Source: an uncultured Clostridia bacterium | GTDB lineage: Bacteria; Bacillota; Clostridia; Oscillospirales; Acutalibacteraceae | Reading direction: 5' to 3' | DNA length: 64,000 nucleotides | Assembly: GCA_947623175.1 (NCBI GenBank) | Contig: CANQGK010000005.1 | Coordinates: 39,702-103,701 of the forward strand | Made by a program: the position numbers and the translations under genes | Shown here: positions 33,491-44,057 of the stretch, in pieces | How the letters are laid out: each line of letters begins with the position of its first letter | How positions within the stretch are numbered: the stretch's first letter is position 1 | Notes under the pieces: generated by a model | Seen by the model: the letters and a program-made list of their open reading frames with translations, nothing else | Database searches by the model: none | What the model was told of the DNA's origin: nothing

Positions 33491-35437
33491 ATGATTAAGG
33501 TTACTTTAAAGGGCGACGTCGTAAAGGAATTTCCCGCCGGAATTACCGCTTACGATGCCGCAAAGGAAATCAGCATGGGATTGGCAAAAGCCGCATGCGC
33601 CGCAAAAATAAACGGAGTTAATTCAGATCTTCGAACCGTGCTCACCGAGGACTGCGCTTTGGAAATACTCACCTTTGACGATGAATACGGCAGACGGACC
33701 TTCCGCCATACCGCGTCGCATATTATGGCGCAGGCGGTAAAGCGCCTTTTCCCCGAAACGAAATTGGCTATAGGCCCCGCGGTCGACGACGGCTTTTACT
33801 ATGATTTCGACGTTCCCGCAAGCTTTACGGCAGAGGATTTGGAAAAAATAGAAGCCGAAATGAAAAAAATTGTAAAAGAGGATATCAATCTCGAACGCTT
33901 TACGATGAGCCGCGACGAAGCTCTGAAATATTTCACCGAAAAGGACGAGCCTTACAAGGTGGAATTGGTGTCCGCCATTCCCGAAGGCGAGGAAATAAGC
34001 TTTTATTCGCAGGGCGAGTTTACCGATTTATGCGCGGGCGCGCATCTTATGAGCACGGCGCAGGTAAAAGCGTTTAAGCTCACCTCCGCCACCGGCGCTT
34101 ATTGGCGCGGCGATTCGTCCAAAAAAATGCTTTGCCGCGTTTACGGCAACGCTTTCCCGAAGGCAAGCGAGCTTGAAGCGCATCTTGCCATGCTCGAGGA
34201 AGCCAAAAAGCGCGACCACAACAAGCTCGGCAGAGAGCTTGAATTATTTACCACGGTCGACGTAATAGGACAGGGCCTGCCGATATTACTGCCCAAAGGA
34301 GCTAAAATCATCCAAACCTTACAGCGCTTTGTAGAGGACGAGGAAGCCCGCCGCGGCTGGCAGCTTACCAAAACTCCTTATATGGCGAAGCGCGAGCTGT
34401 ACAAGCTTTCGGGGCATTGGGATCATTATCTGGACGGCATGTTCGTTTTGGGCGATCCGAATGACGAAACCAAGGAATGCTTTGCCCTGCGGCCTATGAC
34501 CTGTCCTTTCCAATACCAGGCGTATCTTAACCGCGCGCGTTCCTACAGAGACCTTCCGCTTCGTTATAACGAAACCTCTACCCTTTTCCGCAACGAGGAA
34601 TCGGGCGAAATGCACGGACTTATCCGCTTAAGGCAGTTCACCATTTCCGAGGGGCATTTGATATGTACCCCCGAACAGCTTGAGCAGGAGTTTAAATCCT
34701 GCCTGGAGCTTGCCATTTACATGCTTAAAACGCTGGGGCTTTACGAGGACGTTTCCTACCGTTTCTCCAAATGGGATCCCGAGGATAAAGAAAAATACAT
34801 CGGCACGCCCGAGCAATGGGATGAAGCGCAGGATATGATGGAAAAAATCCTCAACCACCTTGAAATTCCTTACAAAATAGGCATTGGCGAAGCCGCATTT
34901 TACGGGCCCAAGCTTGATATCCAGATAAAGAACGTTTACGGTAAGGAGGATACCCTCATAACCATCCAAATCGATCAGCTTTTAGCCGAGAAATTCGGCA
35001 TGGAATACGTTGACCGTGACGGCCAAAAGAAAAATCCCTATATTATCCACCGCACCTCGATCGGCTGTTACGAGAGAACCCTTGCCCTGCTTATCGAAAA
35101 ATACGCCGGCGCTTTCCCGATGTGGTTAGCTCCGGTTCAGGTAAAGCTCCTGCCCATCGCCGACAGGCATGCCGACTATGCGAGCGAAATAAAGCGTATG
35201 CTCGAAGAAAAAGGTATTCGCGCGGAGCTTGACGACCGCAACGAAAAAATCGGTTATAAAATACGCGAAGCCCGAATTCAAAAGGTACCCTATATGCTCA
35301 TAATCGGTGACAATGAGGTCGAAAGCGGCACCGTATCGGTGCGCAAACGCGGCGAAGAGGGCGATCTCGGCACTATGACTACCGCCGATTTTATATCCAA
35401 AGCCGTAGAAGAAATCGAAACGAAAGCCATAAAATAA
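33491..35437 (+). CDS. thrS: Threonyl-tRNA synthetase
   Basis: A 648-aa class II synthetase with the full bacterial layout: TGS domain (1-65, VKEFPAGITAYDAAKEI), editing domain with HTASHIMAQAVKRLFP and the zinc pair near 70-230, the catalytic core with class II motifs (RPMTCPFQYQAYL, YRDLPLRYNETSTLFRNEESGEMHGLIRLRQFTISEGHL, and IHRTSIGCYERTLALLIEKYAG near 520), and the anticodon-binding domain (MWLAPVQVKLLPIADRHADYA). It is regulated by the T-box directly upstream; the ribosome site GGAGG lies against the terminator T-run. Monocistronic, with a terminator behind. Confidence 0.98.
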   Translation: MIKVTLKGDVVKEFPAGITAYDAAKEISMGLAKAACAAKINGVNSDLRTVLTEDCALEILTFDDEYGRRTFRHTASHIMAQAVKRLFPETKLAIGPAVDDGFYYDFDVPASFTAEDLEKIEAEMKKIVKEDINLERFTMSRDEALKYFTEKDEPYKVELVSAIPEGEEISFYSQGEFTDLCAGAHLMSTAQVKAFKLTSATGAYWRGDSSKKMLCRVYGNAFPKASELEAHLAMLEEAKKRDHNKLGRELELFTTVDVIGQGLPILLPKGAKIIQTLQRFVEDEEARRGWQLTKTPYMAKRELYKLSGHWDHYLDGMFVLGDPNDETKECFALRPMTCPFQYQAYLNRARSYRDLPLRYNETSTLFRNEESGEMHGLIRLRQFTISEGHLICTPEQLEQEFKSCLELAIYMLKTLGLYEDVSYRFSKWDPEDKEKYIGTPEQWDEAQDMMEKILNHLEIPYKIGIGEAAFYGPKLDIQIKNVYGKEDTLITIQIDQLLAEKFGMEYVDRDGQKKNPYIIHRTSIGCYERTLALLIEKYAGAFPMWLAPVQVKLLPIADRHADYASEIKRMLEEKGIRAELDDRNEKIGYKIREARIQKVPYMLIIGDNEVESGTVSVRKRGEEGDLGTMTTADFISKAVEEIETKAIK

Positions 35438-35451
35438 GCGAAAAAGGACGC

Positions 35452-35489
35452 AAAAAACCGCCGGTACAAACGTATCGGCGGTTTTTTTT
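35452..35489. terminator. Bidirectional terminator between thrS and rplQ
   Basis: AAAAAACCGCCGGTAC.../GTATCGGCGGTTTTTTTT closes thrS on the plus strand and the alpha operon on the minus strand. Confidence 0.85.
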
Positions 35490-35604
35490 GACCCTTACGG
35501 GCTTTAGTACGCACATTATCAGTGTCTTATGCAAAATGCGGACATAATGCAAACCTATTAAATACGGGCACTCACACAATGTGGGTACTAAAATTAAATT
35601 TTGC

Positions 35605-35946
35605 TTATATTAACTCGATAATTGCCATTTCGGCAGCGTCGCCGCGACGGGGGCCTGTCTTGATAATACGGCAGTAACCTCCGTTTTTCTCCATATACTT
35701 GGGAGCGATTTCGTCGTAAAGCTTTTTAACGACGTCCTCCTTGGTAATGAAAGCAAAAGCCTGACGCTTACTGCTTAAAGTATTTTCCTTAGCGAGTGTA
35801 ATATACTTTTCTGCCATAGCTCTTACTTCTTTGGCACGGGTTACGGTAGTTTCGATTTTGCCGTTTTCAAACAAAAAGGTTACCATAGCTCTGAGCATAG
35901 CAGTTCTGTGATCGCTGGTTCTTCCGAGTTTACGGGTACCTGGCAT
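35605..35946 (-). CDS. rplQ: Ribosomal protein L17
   Basis: 50S subunit protein near the exit tunnel. The 113-aa sequence starts [42 protein letters not shown], the L17 signature, and is standard bacterial length. It is the last gene of the 31-gene ribosomal cluster, 26 nt after rpoA. Confidence 0.98.
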   Translation of the reverse strand: MPGTRKLGRTSDHRTAMLRAMVTFLFENGKIETTVTRAKEVRAMAEKYITLAKENTLSSKRQAFAFITKEDVVKKLYDEIAPKYMEKNGGYCRIIKTGPRRGDAAEMAIIELI

Positions 35947-35972
35947 TTCTATTCACTCCTTAAACAGTGATT

Positions 35973-36923
35973 TTATTCGGATTCCTTTTTAAGGGCAAAG
36001 CCGAAGGAATTAAGCTTCGCAATGACCTCTTCAAGGGATTTACGGCCCAGATTTCTTACCTTCATCATATCCTCTTCGGATTTTCCGATAAGATCCTCAA
36101 CCGTGTTAATGCCTGCACGCTTCAGGCAGTTGAAGCTGCGAACAGACAAATCAAGCTCGTCGATCGTAAGATCGAGAACCTTTTCCTTCTCATTCTCGCA
36201 CTTTTCGGCCATAATGCTTTCAACCTCGCTTACCCCTTCGGTAAGGTCGAGGAATAACTCAAAGTGCTCGATCAAAACCTTTGCCGACATTGAAATGGCT
36301 TCATTGGCTTTGAGAGAACCGTCGGTCCAAACCTCAAGCGTCAGCTTACCCTTATCGGTAACGTTGCCGACTCTGGTGTTGTCGACCGAGAAGTTAGCCT
36401 TGAGCACGGGCGTATAAATCGAATCTACCGGAATTACTCCGATAATATTTTGAGAAGATTTATTCTGCTCCGCAGGAACATAACCTCTTCCGCGGTCAAG
36501 TGTCATTTCCATATTGAGGACGGCACCTTCGGCGAGAGTTGCAATGTACATATCGGGGTTGAGAATTTCAACCTCGGAATCAGCCTTTATCGAAGCCGCG
36601 GTAACCACACACGGTCCTTCGGCTTCAACATAAATTTTCTTTGCCGTATCGGCATGAAGCTTTGCAGTCAAGCCCTTGATGTTAAGAATGATTTCGGTAA
36701 CGTCTTCCTTAACACCGGGGATGGTTGTAAACTCATGCACTACACCGTCTATTTTTATAGAAGTAACCGCTACACCGGGGAGTATCGAAAGGAGAACCCT
36801 TCTCATACTGTTGCCGAGGGTGGTGGCGTAACCTCTCTCCAACGGCTCCATTACAAATTTACCGTATTTACCGTCAGCCGTCATTTCGACAGTGTCTATT
36901 CTGGGCTTTTCAATTTCTATCAT
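35973..36923 (-). CDS. rpoA: RNA polymerase alpha subunit
   Basis: Core RNA polymerase assembly subunit, 316 aa. The N-terminal dimerisation domain ([53 protein letters not shown]-like [20 protein letters not shown]) is joined by a flexible linker near 230-240 to the C-terminal domain ([49 protein letters not shown]) that binds UP elements and activators. It lies between rpsD and rplQ as in most bacteria. Confidence 0.98.
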   Translation of the reverse strand: MIEIEKPRIDTVEMTADGKYGKFVMEPLERGYATTLGNSMRRVLLSILPGVAVTSIKIDGVVHEFTTIPGVKEDVTEIILNIKGLTAKLHADTAKKIYVEAEGPCVVTAASIKADSEVEILNPDMYIATLAEGAVLNMEMTLDRGRGYVPAEQNKSSQNIIGVIPVDSIYTPVLKANFSVDNTRVGNVTDKGKLTLEVWTDGSLKANEAISMSAKVLIEHFELFLDLTEGVSEVESIMAEKCENEKEKVLDLTIDELDLSVRSFNCLKRAGINTVEDLIGKSEEDMMKVRNLGRKSLEEVIAKLNSFGFALKKESE

Positions 36924-37003
36924 TTAAAAGCTCCGTTTCTCCGTACAGTAAATTTTGTGCTTCGGCGCTTCGTACGGAAAGCGCCAAACCTAATCTATCC
37001 TAA

Positions 37004-37630
37004 TTATTTAGAATAGAACTCGACGATAAGATGTTCTTCAACAGGAGCTTCAATCTGATCACGGTTCGGAAGATTGATCACCTTAGCCGAAAGAGCGTCT
37101 CTGTCAAGATCGATCCATTGGGGAACGGGTCTTGCGCTGTTGGCTTCAACAACCGACTTGATCTTATCAAGTCCGCGAGACTTTTCGCAGATGGATACTA
37201 CGTCGCCCGCTTTGAGAAGATAGGAAGCGATATCCACACGCTTACCGTTTACCTCAAAATGACCGTGACCTACAAGCTGTCTTGCTTCCGCACGAGACGA
37301 AGCAAAGCCCACTCTGTATACAACATTGTCGAGACGGCTTTCAAGAATTCTCAAAAGGTTATCACCGGTGATACCCTGTTTTCTCTCGGCAATCTCAAAA
37401 TAATGATGGAACTGATTTTCCTGAACGCCATAAAAACGTCTTGCGGTTTGCTTAGCGCGAAGCTGTAAGCCGTATTCGGATGACTTCTTTCTTCCCTGTC
37501 CGTGCTGGCCGGGAGCATAAGCTCTGACGCCAATCGAACATTTATCGGAATAGCAGCGCTCACCCTTAAGGAATAATTTCTGTCCCTCGCGACGGCAAAG
37601 TCTGCAAACTGCACCGGTATATCTTGCCAT
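37004..37630 (-). CDS. rpsD: Ribosomal protein S4
   Basis: 30S primary-assembly protein, 208 aa. The N terminus has the zinc-type cysteines [23 protein letters not shown]; the S4 RNA-binding domain is [42 protein letters not shown]. In many Firmicutes S4 represses its own gene elsewhere; here it stays in the alpha operon between rpsK and rpoA. Confidence 0.98.
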   Translation of the reverse strand: MARYTGAVCRLCRREGQKLFLKGERCYSDKCSIGVRAYAPGQHGQGRKKSSEYGLQLRAKQTARRFYGVQENQFHHYFEIAERKQGITGDNLLRILESRLDNVVYRVGFASSRAEARQLVGHGHFEVNGKRVDIASYLLKAGDVVSICEKSRGLDKIKSVVEANSARPVPQWIDLDRDALSAKVINLPNRDQIEAPVEEHLIVEFYSK

Positions 37631-37690
37631 CTATTGCACCTCCAAAATTTTAACTGCAAAATCAATTTGCATAGCAATAAATTTAGTTTA

Positions 37691-38089
37691 TTAAACGCGT
37701 CTTCTCTTGGGAGGACGGCAGCCGTTGTGCGGAATCGGGGTAACGTCTTTAATCAAGCTGACCTCAAGACCGGCAGTCTGTAAAGCTCGAATAGCGGCTT
37801 CACGTCCGGCGCCCGGACCCTTTACAAATACTTCAACAGTTTTAAGACCATGCTCCATAGCGGCCTTAGCGGCGGTTTCGGCAGCGTTTTGTGCCGCAAA
37901 AGGAGTGGACTTTCTCGAGCCTCTGAATCCTAACTCACCGGCGGAAGCCCATGAAAGAGCGTTACCCTGCGTATCGGTGATGGTTACGATCGTGTTGTTG
38001 AAGGTAGACTGTATATGGGCAGCACCACGTTCAATATTTTTCTTTTCACGACGGCGTCTTGAAGCGGTCGTTTTCTTAGCAGTAGCCAT
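37691..38089 (-). CDS. rpsK: Ribosomal protein S11
   Basis: 30S platform protein, 132 aa, with [46 protein letters not shown] and the C-terminal [18 protein letters not shown] signature. Co-transcribed with rpsM and rpsD. Confidence 0.98.
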   Translation of the reverse strand: MATAKKTTASRRRREKKNIERGAAHIQSTFNNTIVTITDTQGNALSWASAGELGFRGSRKSTPFAAQNAAETAAKAAMEHGLKTVEVFVKGPGAGREAAIRALQTAGLEVSLIKDVTPIPHNGCRPPKRRRV

Positions 38090-38105
38090 ATTATCTTCCT
38101 CCTAC

Positions 38106-38474
38106 TTATTTCTTCTTGTTAGCTATAGTCTTCTTAGGACCTTTGCGTGTGCGTGCGTTTGTCTTGGAACGCTGACCTCTTACGGGCAGGTTCTTGCGAT
38201 GGCGCAAACCGCGATAGCTTCCGATTTCGATAAGTCTTTTAATATCAAATGCGATGGTACGGCGACGGTCACCTTCGACCTGAAGGTTGTGGTCGATATA
38301 TTCACGCAATTTTGAAATATCGTCCTCGGTTAAGTCCTTGACGCGGGTATCGGGATTGATACCGGTATCGGCAAGGATTTTTTTCGATGTAGTAAGACCT
38401 ATTCCAAAGATGTAAGTAAGTCCGATTTCAACTCGCTTTTCATTGGGAAGGTCAACACCAGCAATACGTGCCAT
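38106..38474 (-). CDS. rpsM: Ribosomal protein S13
   Basis: 30S head protein, 122 aa. [25 protein letters not shown] at the start and [30 protein letters not shown] at the end are the S13 signatures; the central helix-hairpin-helix contacts 16S rRNA. First gene after rpmJ. Confidence 0.98.
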   Translation of the reverse strand: MARIAGVDLPNEKRVEIGLTYIFGIGLTTSKKILADTGINPDTRVKDLTEDDISKLREYIDHNLQVEGDRRRTIAFDIKRLIEIGSYRGLRHRKNLPVRGQRSKTNARTRKGPKKTIANKKK

Positions 38475-38535
38475 TAATCAAAGCACCTCCATTTTTTTCT
38501 TGACCGAATGTAAATCCGGTCGGTCTCAAGCGCAA

Positions 38536-38649
38536 TTAACCCTGACGCTGTTTGTGCTTGGGGTTCTCACAGATAACCATGATTTTGCCCTTGCGCTTAA
38601 TAATTTTGCATTTTTCGCAAATCTTTTTAACAGAAGGTCTGACTTTCAT
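38536..38649 (-). CDS. rpmJ: Ribosomal protein L36 (zinc type)
   Basis: A 37-aa gene missed by the ORF track because it is short. On the minus strand, AAGGAGG is 8 nt before ATG; translation gives [21 protein letters not shown] and then [16 protein letters not shown] before TAA. The CEKC pair, a later Cys and the His form the zinc site of the C+ L36 type. It lies in its normal place between infA and rpsM. Confidence 0.97.
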   Translation of the reverse strand: MKVRPSVKKICEKCKIIKRKGKIMVICENPKHKQRQG

Positions 38650-38693
38650 TAGATTTTGCCTCCTTAATTATAACTAACGCAGCTTATACTGCA

Positions 38694-38912
38694 TTACTTG
38701 GAGCGCCAGGTAATGCGCCCCTTGCTTAGATCGTAGGGTGACATTTCGACCGTTACCTTATCGCCGGGAAGTATGCGTATAAAATTCATACGCAGCTTGC
38801 CGGAAATATGAGCGAGTATCTGATGTCCGCCCTGAATTTCTACCTTGAACATTGCGTTAGGCATAGCCTCAACAACGACGCCTTCAAGCTCTATCATGTC
38901 TGCTTTAGACAT
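38694..38912 (-). CDS. infA: Translation initiation factor IF-1
   Basis: A 72-aa single OB-fold factor that blocks the ribosomal A site during initiation. [70 protein letters not shown] is the standard IF-1 sequence. Its first 19 nt overlap the KOW-protein gene, so translation is likely coupled. Confidence 0.98.
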   Translation of the reverse strand: MSKADMIELEGVVVEAMPNAMFKVEIQGGHQILAHISGKLRMNFIRILPGDKVTVEMSPYDLSKGRITWRSK

Positions 38913-39166
38913 ATCGGTTCCTCCCTTTTTTTAGCGGAATCTCTGTAAACCGCAAGTGCTTTTTTCAGTGATTTGTTGGTTTTGTAACTGTTTTCGTCAA
39001 GGACGGTATTCGTAAGGCTCAAATGCTTGATGTTCTTACGCTTAGGTCGCTCCAGCGGCCGCTCCTTACCGTCACACACGTAAAGATAAGCATCGTCCGC
39101 GTCAACGACGACCAAAAAGCAGCCCTTATCCCGTCCCGCTTTTGAACATACTATACGTCCCGTCAT
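38894..39166 (-). CDS. KOW-domain RNA-binding protein (L14e/L6e/L27e-like)
   Basis: A 90-aa protein regularly located between map and infA in Clostridia. It begins with a short KOW-like beta-barrel, [49 protein letters not shown], followed by a basic helical tail. Similarity is to archaeal/eukaryotic L14e-type proteins; a ribosome-associated role is inferred. GAGGTG sits 6 nt before the ATG at 39166, so the four upstream residues of the track ORF are dropped. Its 3' end overlaps infA. Confidence 0.9.
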   Translation of the reverse strand: MTGRIVCSKAGRDKGCFLVVVDADDAYLYVCDGKERPLERPKRKNIKHLSLTNTVLDENSYKTNKSLKKALAVYRDSAKKREEPICLKQT

Positions 39167-39174
39167 ATCACACC

Positions 39175-39924
39175 TCATAAAAGTGTCATAATTTTAGGTC
39201 CGTCGGCAGTTATTACCACGGTATGCTCAAAATGAGCGGAAAGAGAACCGTCGGAAGTCAAAACAGTCCATCCGTCGGGTAAAATCCTCACTCCCGAACC
39301 CCCGGCGTTTACCATGGGTTCTATAGCGAGCGTCATACCCGGCATCAATCGGATTCCCCTGCCGGCTGTTCCGAAATTCGGAACCTCCGGAGCTTCGTGC
39401 AGCTGCGTACCTACTCCGTGACCGACAAACTGTCTTACTACGGAGTATCCGCGCGCCTCGACATACGACTGCACCGCATTACCTATATCACCGATTCTGC
39501 CGCCCGATACCGCCGCGTTTATGCCTTCGTAAAGGCTCTCGCGGGTTGTATCAATCAGCCGCTTCGCCTGGGGGGAAATATCACCGCAAGCGAAAGTGGC
39601 GGCGTTATCGCCATGGTATCCGTCGAACTTGGCGCCGAGGTCAATACTTACAATATCGCCCCGCTTCAAGATGCGTTTTGCAGTCGGAATGCCGTGAATA
39701 ACTTCGTTGTTTATAGATATACAGGCGGTAGCGGGATAACCTTCATAATTTTTGAAATTAGGCTCCCCGCCTTGGCTTCGGATATAATCCTCTGCCAATT
39801 TATCAATTTCCGCCGTGCTTACGCCCGGCTCAACCGCCTTGCCTGCTGTTTGTAAAGCACCGGCCGATATTCTGCAAGCTTCTCTCATAATTTTAAGCTC
39901 GTAGCCGGTTTTAAGCACTATCAT
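39175..39924 (-). CDS. map: Type I methionine aminopeptidase
   Basis: Removes the N-terminal Met from nascent proteins. The 249-aa protein has the pita-bread fold residues: HGIPTAKRILKRGDIVSIDLGAKFDGYHGDNAATF (metal-binding Asp residues), GHGVGTQLHEAPEVPNF (His), and LAIEPMVNAGG and HFEHTVVI (Glu). The ATG at 39924 shares ATGA with the adk stop; the 28-residue extension of the track ORF would run inside adk and lacks a ribosome site. Confidence 0.97.
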   Translation of the reverse strand: MIVLKTGYELKIMREACRISAGALQTAGKAVEPGVSTAEIDKLAEDYIRSQGGEPNFKNYEGYPATACISINNEVIHGIPTAKRILKRGDIVSIDLGAKFDGYHGDNAATFACGDISPQAKRLIDTTRESLYEGINAAVSGGRIGDIGNAVQSYVEARGYSVVRQFVGHGVGTQLHEAPEVPNFGTAGRGIRLMPGMTLAIEPMVNAGGSGVRILPDGWTVLTSDGSLSAHFEHTVVITADGPKIMTLL

Positions 39925-40559
39925 ATTATACTCTCCAAAGCGGCGAGAACAAGTTTCGTGGTATCCTTGACCTCGTCCTGCCCCTCTACGCACAAGAGCT
40001 TGCCGCAAGCTTTGTAATAATCCTTTAACGGTTCGGTCTGCTCGTGATAAACCTTAAGTCTGTTCTTAACGGTATCCGCTTCGTCATCCTTACGAATCAC
40101 AAGCGCCCCGCCGCAAAGGTCACACGCGTTTTCGCTTGTCGGCTTTTTATACTCCGTATGGTAGCTTGCGCCGCATTTTTCGCAAATTCTTCTGCCCGAC
40201 ATGCGCTTTACGATCTCATCGTCCGCCACCTCTATCGAAAGGGCGGCGTCTATTTCAAATCCCAGGCTGTCGAGCGCCTCTGCTTGCGGTATTGTGCGGG
40301 GAAATCCGTCGAGAATGTAGCCGTTTTCGCAGTCGCTCTCGCGCAGGCGTTCCTTTATAATGCCTATCACGACGTCATCCGGAACGAGATTTCCCGCATC
40401 AATATATGATTTTGCTTTTAAGCCCATTTCCGTACCGTTTTTAAGAGCGGCACGGATAATGTTGCCGGTGGAAATGGTAGGAATATTGTACTTTTCGGAA
40501 ATAATTTCCGCTTGGGTGCCTTTACCCGCACCCGGCGCCCCTAACAAAATGAGCTTCAT
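39921..40559 (-). CDS. adk: Adenylate kinase (zinc-LID type)
   Basis: Interconverts ATP + AMP and 2 ADP. The 212-aa long form has the P-loop LLGAPGAGKGTQAEII, the AMP site STGNIIRAALKNGTEMG, DGFPRTIPQAEAL, and a LID domain with zinc cysteines CEKCGASYH...NACDLCG. It overlaps map by 4 nt and follows secY by 11 nt. Confidence 0.98.
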   Translation of the reverse strand: MKLILLGAPGAGKGTQAEIISEKYNIPTISTGNIIRAALKNGTEMGLKAKSYIDAGNLVPDDVVIGIIKERLRESDCENGYILDGFPRTIPQAEALDSLGFEIDAALSIEVADDEIVKRMSGRRICEKCGASYHTEYKKPTSENACDLCGGALVIRKDDEADTVKNRLKVYHEQTEPLKDYYKACGKLLCVEGQDEVKDTTKLVLAALESII

Positions 40560-40570
40560 ACATCTACTCC

Positions 40571-41875
40571 TTAATCTAAGAATCCCTTATAATGACGCAT
40601 CATCATCTGAGATTCGAGATTGCGTACGATGTCAAGCGCAACACCGACCATAATCAGTACCGAAGTACCGCCGAGCGAAATGTTGATTTTGCCGACGTTT
40701 CCTATGATAATCGGAAGTATTGCGATAATGCTGAGGAAGATGGCTCCCATCAGAGTAATTCTTGACAAAATTTTGGAAATAAAATCGGACGTGGGTTTTC
40801 CGGGGCGTATTCCGGGAATAGCGCCGCCGTTTTTACGCAGATTGTTAGCCATTTCAACCGGATTGAACTGTATGGTCGCATAGAAATACGCAAATCCGAT
40901 AATCAGGATGAAATAGAGCACCGCGTAAAATACACCGCGTACACTGAAAAGTGAAAGGAACTTATAAAGCGAGCTCGGCGGAGTGGTTACCTTCATAAAT
41001 CCGAGTATCATCGTAGGCACCATCAAAATCGAAGAAGCGAAGATGATGGGCATTACGCCGGACATGTTTACCTTGATCGGAATATGAGTATTCTGACCGC
41101 CGTACATTTTATTGCCCACAACACGCTTTGCGTATTGTATGGGTATTCTGCGTTCCGCTTCGGTCATCCACACGATAAAGGCTATTACAAGTAAAAATAC
41201 CACTATAATAGCGATAACCGCAAAGTATTCCTTCATTTCGAAGAAATAGCCGTACAAAGCGCGGAATGCCTGCGGTCCGCGGGAAAGAATACCCGCAAAA
41301 AGCAGTATCGAAATACCGTTTCCGATACCCTTGACGTCGATCTGCTCGCCAAGCCACATTACAAGCGCGGAGCCTGCCGTAAAGGACAGCACTATAACAA
41401 ACGCCGCAAAAATAACCGACTTGCCGCTGACGCTTAAATAGGTGCTTACCGCTCCGCCGCCGTTCTTCAAATAGAAGAAGAATGCAATACCCTGAATAAG
41501 TGAAAGTATTACCGTGGCATAACGCGTAACCTGCGCCAGCTTTTTCTGACCCTCTTCGCCTTCCTTTTGCCATCTTTCGAAAATCGGAATGGCTACGCAA
41601 AGCAGCTGAACGATAATCGAAGCGTTGATGTACGGAGTTACCGACATCGCAAAGATGGCGCCGTATTCAAGACCGCCGCCCGTGAGAATTGACAGGTAGC
41701 TGAAGAATTGGTTGGTCGAAGCCGTATCTGCGGCGGCTTCCTTCAAAGCCGCAAGATTGATATAGGGAACCGGAATAATCGAACCTATGCGGAATACGAT
41801 TATAATAAAAATCGTAAAAAGAATTTTATTACGGATCTCTTTAACCTTCCAGGCATTTCTGAATGTTTCTAACAT
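40571..41875 (-). CDS. secY: Preprotein translocase subunit SecY
   Basis: Channel-forming subunit of the Sec translocon, 434 aa, ten membrane segments. KEIRNKILFTIFIIIVFRIGSIIPVPYI is helix 1; the plug region is GGLEYGAIFAMSVTPYINASIIVQLL, and FAYFYATIQFNPVEMANNLRKNGGAIPGIRPGKPTSDF is the cytosolic loop contacting the ribosome. Its ATG shares one base with the rplO stop (TAATG). Confidence 0.98.
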   Translation of the reverse strand: MLETFRNAWKVKEIRNKILFTIFIIIVFRIGSIIPVPYINLAALKEAAADTASTNQFFSYLSILTGGGLEYGAIFAMSVTPYINASIIVQLLCVAIPIFERWQKEGEEGQKKLAQVTRYATVILSLIQGIAFFFYLKNGGGAVSTYLSVSGKSVIFAAFVIVLSFTAGSALVMWLGEQIDVKGIGNGISILLFAGILSRGPQAFRALYGYFFEMKEYFAVIAIIVVFLLVIAFIVWMTEAERRIPIQYAKRVVGNKMYGGQNTHIPIKVNMSGVMPIIFASSILMVPTMILGFMKVTTPPSSLYKFLSLFSVRGVFYAVLYFILIIGFAYFYATIQFNPVEMANNLRKNGGAIPGIRPGKPTSDFISKILSRITLMGAIFLSIIAILPIIIGNVGKINISLGGTSVLIMVGVALDIVRNLESQMMMRHYKGFLD

Positions 41876-42315
41876 TAGATCACCTCGGCCTTTCCGCCGG
41901 CAGCATTGATTTTTTCTGCGGCTGAAGCAGAGTAAGCGTTAAGCTTAACCTCAAGCTTCTTTGTGATTTTTCCGTTACCGAGAACCTTAATCGGCAAATT
42001 TGCTTTTTTAATAATTCCCTTTTCTGCCAAGGCGTTTGCATCTACAACACTGCCATCCTCGAACACGTCCAAAGCCGAAACATTGACAGCTAACCATTCC
42101 TCGGCAAATATATTGTTGAAGCCACGCTTCGGAACACGTCTTTGAAGAGGCATCTGACCGCCTTCAAAGCCCGGTCTCATACCGTGACCCGCACGGGCTT
42201 TCTGACCCTTATGACCCTTACCGGCGGTTTTGCCGTTACCCGAGCCGTGGCCTCTGCCTATGCGCTTAGCCTCCTTGGTGGAGCCTATAGCCGGAGCTAA
42301 TTCATGCATTTTCAT
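41875..42315 (-). CDS. rplO: Ribosomal protein L15
   Basis: 50S protein of 146 aa. [45 protein letters not shown] is the L15 N-terminal extension; the globular part follows. GGAGG lies 8 nt before the ATG at 42315, whereas the GTG start of the track ORF would place the ribosome site inside the coding region. Confidence 0.97.
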   Translation of the reverse strand: MKMHELAPAIGSTKEAKRIGRGHGSGNGKTAGKGHKGQKARAGHGMRPGFEGGQMPLQRRVPKRGFNNIFAEEWLAVNVSALDVFEDGSVVDANALAEKGIIKKANLPIKVLGNGKITKKLEVKLNAYSASAAEKINAAGGKAEVI

Positions 42316-42380
42316 TGTTCGCACCTCCTTGCTTAATTGCAGTTAAACTGCGTTGCCACAAAGTGACCGGATTAAAGCCG

Positions 42381-42581
42381 TTAAGCTTTAACCTCTGAAA
42401 CCTCAACGAGGTGTGAAACCTTGTTGATTTTGCCTCTGGTCTGAGCGTTATCGGGCTGAATTTTTTCATCCCCGATTTTGTGAAGACCCAAAGCGTTAGC
42501 GGTTGCAATTTGATCCTTTTTAGAACCTATCGTGCTCTTAATGAGCTTTACCTTAAGGCAGGCAGCCTTTTTTGTTGCCAT
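42381..42581 (-). CDS. rpmD: Ribosomal protein L30
   Basis: 66-aa 50S protein: [53 protein letters not shown], the bacterial L30 core. Located between rpsE and rplO as usual. Confidence 0.97.
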   Translation of the reverse strand: MATKKAACLKVKLIKSTIGSKKDQIATANALGLHKIGDEKIQPDNAQTRGKINKVSHLVEVSEVKA

Positions 42582-42595
42582 AATGCTGCTCCTCC

Positions 42596-43099
42596 TTAAC
42601 CTATAATTTCCTTAACCGGCTTGCCGCGAACCGCCGCGACCTGGTCGGCATTGCGCAGTGTGGCAAGCCCCTGAATGGTTGCGCGCACTACGTTGCAGGG
42701 ATTATTTGAACGTAAAGCCTTTGCACGGATATCCGAAATACCTGCGGTTTCAACTACCGCACGAACCGCGCCGCCGGCAATAACGCCGGTACCGGGAGCG
42801 GCGGGCTTAAGCAGAACGCGGCCTGCGCCGAATTCGCCGATAATTTCGTGAGGGATCGTGGTGCCCTTTAAAGAAATCTTAATAAGATTCTTTTTAGCGT
42901 CCTCAATACCCTTGCGGATAGCGTCCGGAACTTCGCCGGCTTTACCCATACCGTAGCCTACCGTGCCGTTGCCGTCTCCGACAACCACCAAAGCGGAAAA
43001 CTTCATAATACGTCCGCCCTTAACGGTTTTGGAAACACGGTTTATAGCTACTACTTTTTCTTTTAAATCTAATGTTGATGCATCAATATTTGTAGCCAA
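42596..43099 (-). CDS. rpsE: Ribosomal protein S5
   Basis: 30S fidelity protein of 167 aa. [63 protein letters not shown] is the double-stranded RNA-binding domain; [31 protein letters not shown] is the C-terminal domain. The track ORF extends to 43237, but it would overlap rplR by over 100 nt; GGAGG is 7 nt before a TTG at 43099 ([12 protein letters not shown]), so the TTG is the start. Confidence 0.95.
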   Translation of the reverse strand: MATNIDASTLDLKEKVVAINRVSKTVKGGRIMKFSALVVVGDGNGTVGYGMGKAGEVPDAIRKGIEDAKKNLIKISLKGTTIPHEIIGEFGAGRVLLKPAAPGTGVIAGGAVRAVVETAGISDIRAKALRSNNPCNVVRATIQGLATLRNADQVAAVRGKPVKEIIG

Positions 43100-43115
43100 A
43101 AGTATTCCTCCTCTT

Positions 43116-43475
43116 TTAGAACTTGAGGCCGCCCTCGCGGGCACCTTCGGCAAGCTCCATAACGCGGCCGTGATAAATGTATCCGCCGCGGTCGAATACA
43201 ACCTCGGTGATGCCCTTTTCAGCGGCACGCTTAGCAATTAACTGTCCAACCTTGCGGGCGCCCTCTTTATTACCGCCGTTTGCACCGAAATCCTTTTCGT
43301 TGGAAGCGGCGGCGACGAGAGTAACACCCTTTACATCGTCGATAATTTGGGCGTAAATGTTGCTGTTGGAGCGGAATACATCAAGGCGAGGACGTTCAGC
43401 CGTTCCGCTGATCTTTGAACGAACGCGGATATGGCGCTTAATTCTTGCCTTATTGCTGTTAGGCTTTGAAACCAT
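43116..43475 (-). CDS. rplR: Ribosomal protein L18
   Basis: 50S protein of 119 aa that binds 5S r[42 protein letters not shown] and the C-terminal [28 protein letters not shown]. 16 nt upstream of rpsE. Confidence 0.98.
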   Translation of the reverse strand: MVSKPNSNKARIKRHIRVRSKISGTAERPRLDVFRSNSNIYAQIIDDVKGVTLVAAASNEKDFGANGGNKEGARKVGQLIAKRAAEKGITEVVFDRGGYIYHGRVMELAEGAREGGLKF

Positions 43476-43493
43476 TTTATATACACTCCTTTA

Positions 43494-44042
43494 CTATTTC
43501 TTTGCACCCTTGGCGGCCTTACCTTCTTTACGGCGAATATGCTCGTCAACGTACTTGATTCCCTTGCCCTTATAAGGCTCCGGAGGACGTTTTTCGCGAA
43601 CCTCTGCCGCAAATTGACCTACCTGCTGTTTATCTGCGCCGCTTATAACGATTTTGTTAGGCGACGGCACGTCGATTGTAATACCGGGAATCTCGGATAC
43701 GATAACCTGATGAGAAAATCCGAGGTTCATTACAAGATTGTTTCCCTGCTTTTGAGCACGGTATCCGACGCCGTTAACTTCGAGTTCTTTCGAGTAACCG
43801 TTTGTAACGCCCTCTACCATATTGGCAATAAGTGTACGGGTAAGTCCGTGTAACGCACGATGGTTTTTATCATCGGAAGGACGCGTAACGACAATTTCGG
43901 TACCTTCAAGACCGATACCGATCTCGGGATTAAAGGTGTTTTTGAGCTCGCCCTTAGGTCCCTTAACGGTAACCGCCGAACCGTCGACCTTTACGTCAAC
44001 GCCTGCAGGAATTGTAATAGGCTTTTTTCCTATTCTTGACAT
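43494..44042 (-). CDS. rplF: Ribosomal protein L6
   Basis: 50S protein of 182 aa with two related domains. [33 protein letters not shown] opens it and [25 protein letters not shown] is the L6 C-terminal signature. Part of the spc section. Confidence 0.98.
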   Translation of the reverse strand: MSRIGKKPITIPAGVDVKVDGSAVTVKGPKGELKNTFNPEIGIGLEGTEIVVTRPSDDKNHRALHGLTRTLIANMVEGVTNGYSKELEVNGVGYRAQKQGNNLVMNLGFSHQVIVSEIPGITIDVPSPNKIVISGADKQQVGQFAAEVREKRPPEPYKGKGIKYVDEHIRRKEGKAAKGAKK

Positions 44043-44057
44043 TCCTTGTGCACCTCC

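Noticed and set aside
43100-43237. N-terminal extension of S5 in the ORF track
   Set aside because: It would overlap rplR by more than 100 nt; the TTG at 43099 has GGAGG at the right distance and gives the normal S5 N terminus.
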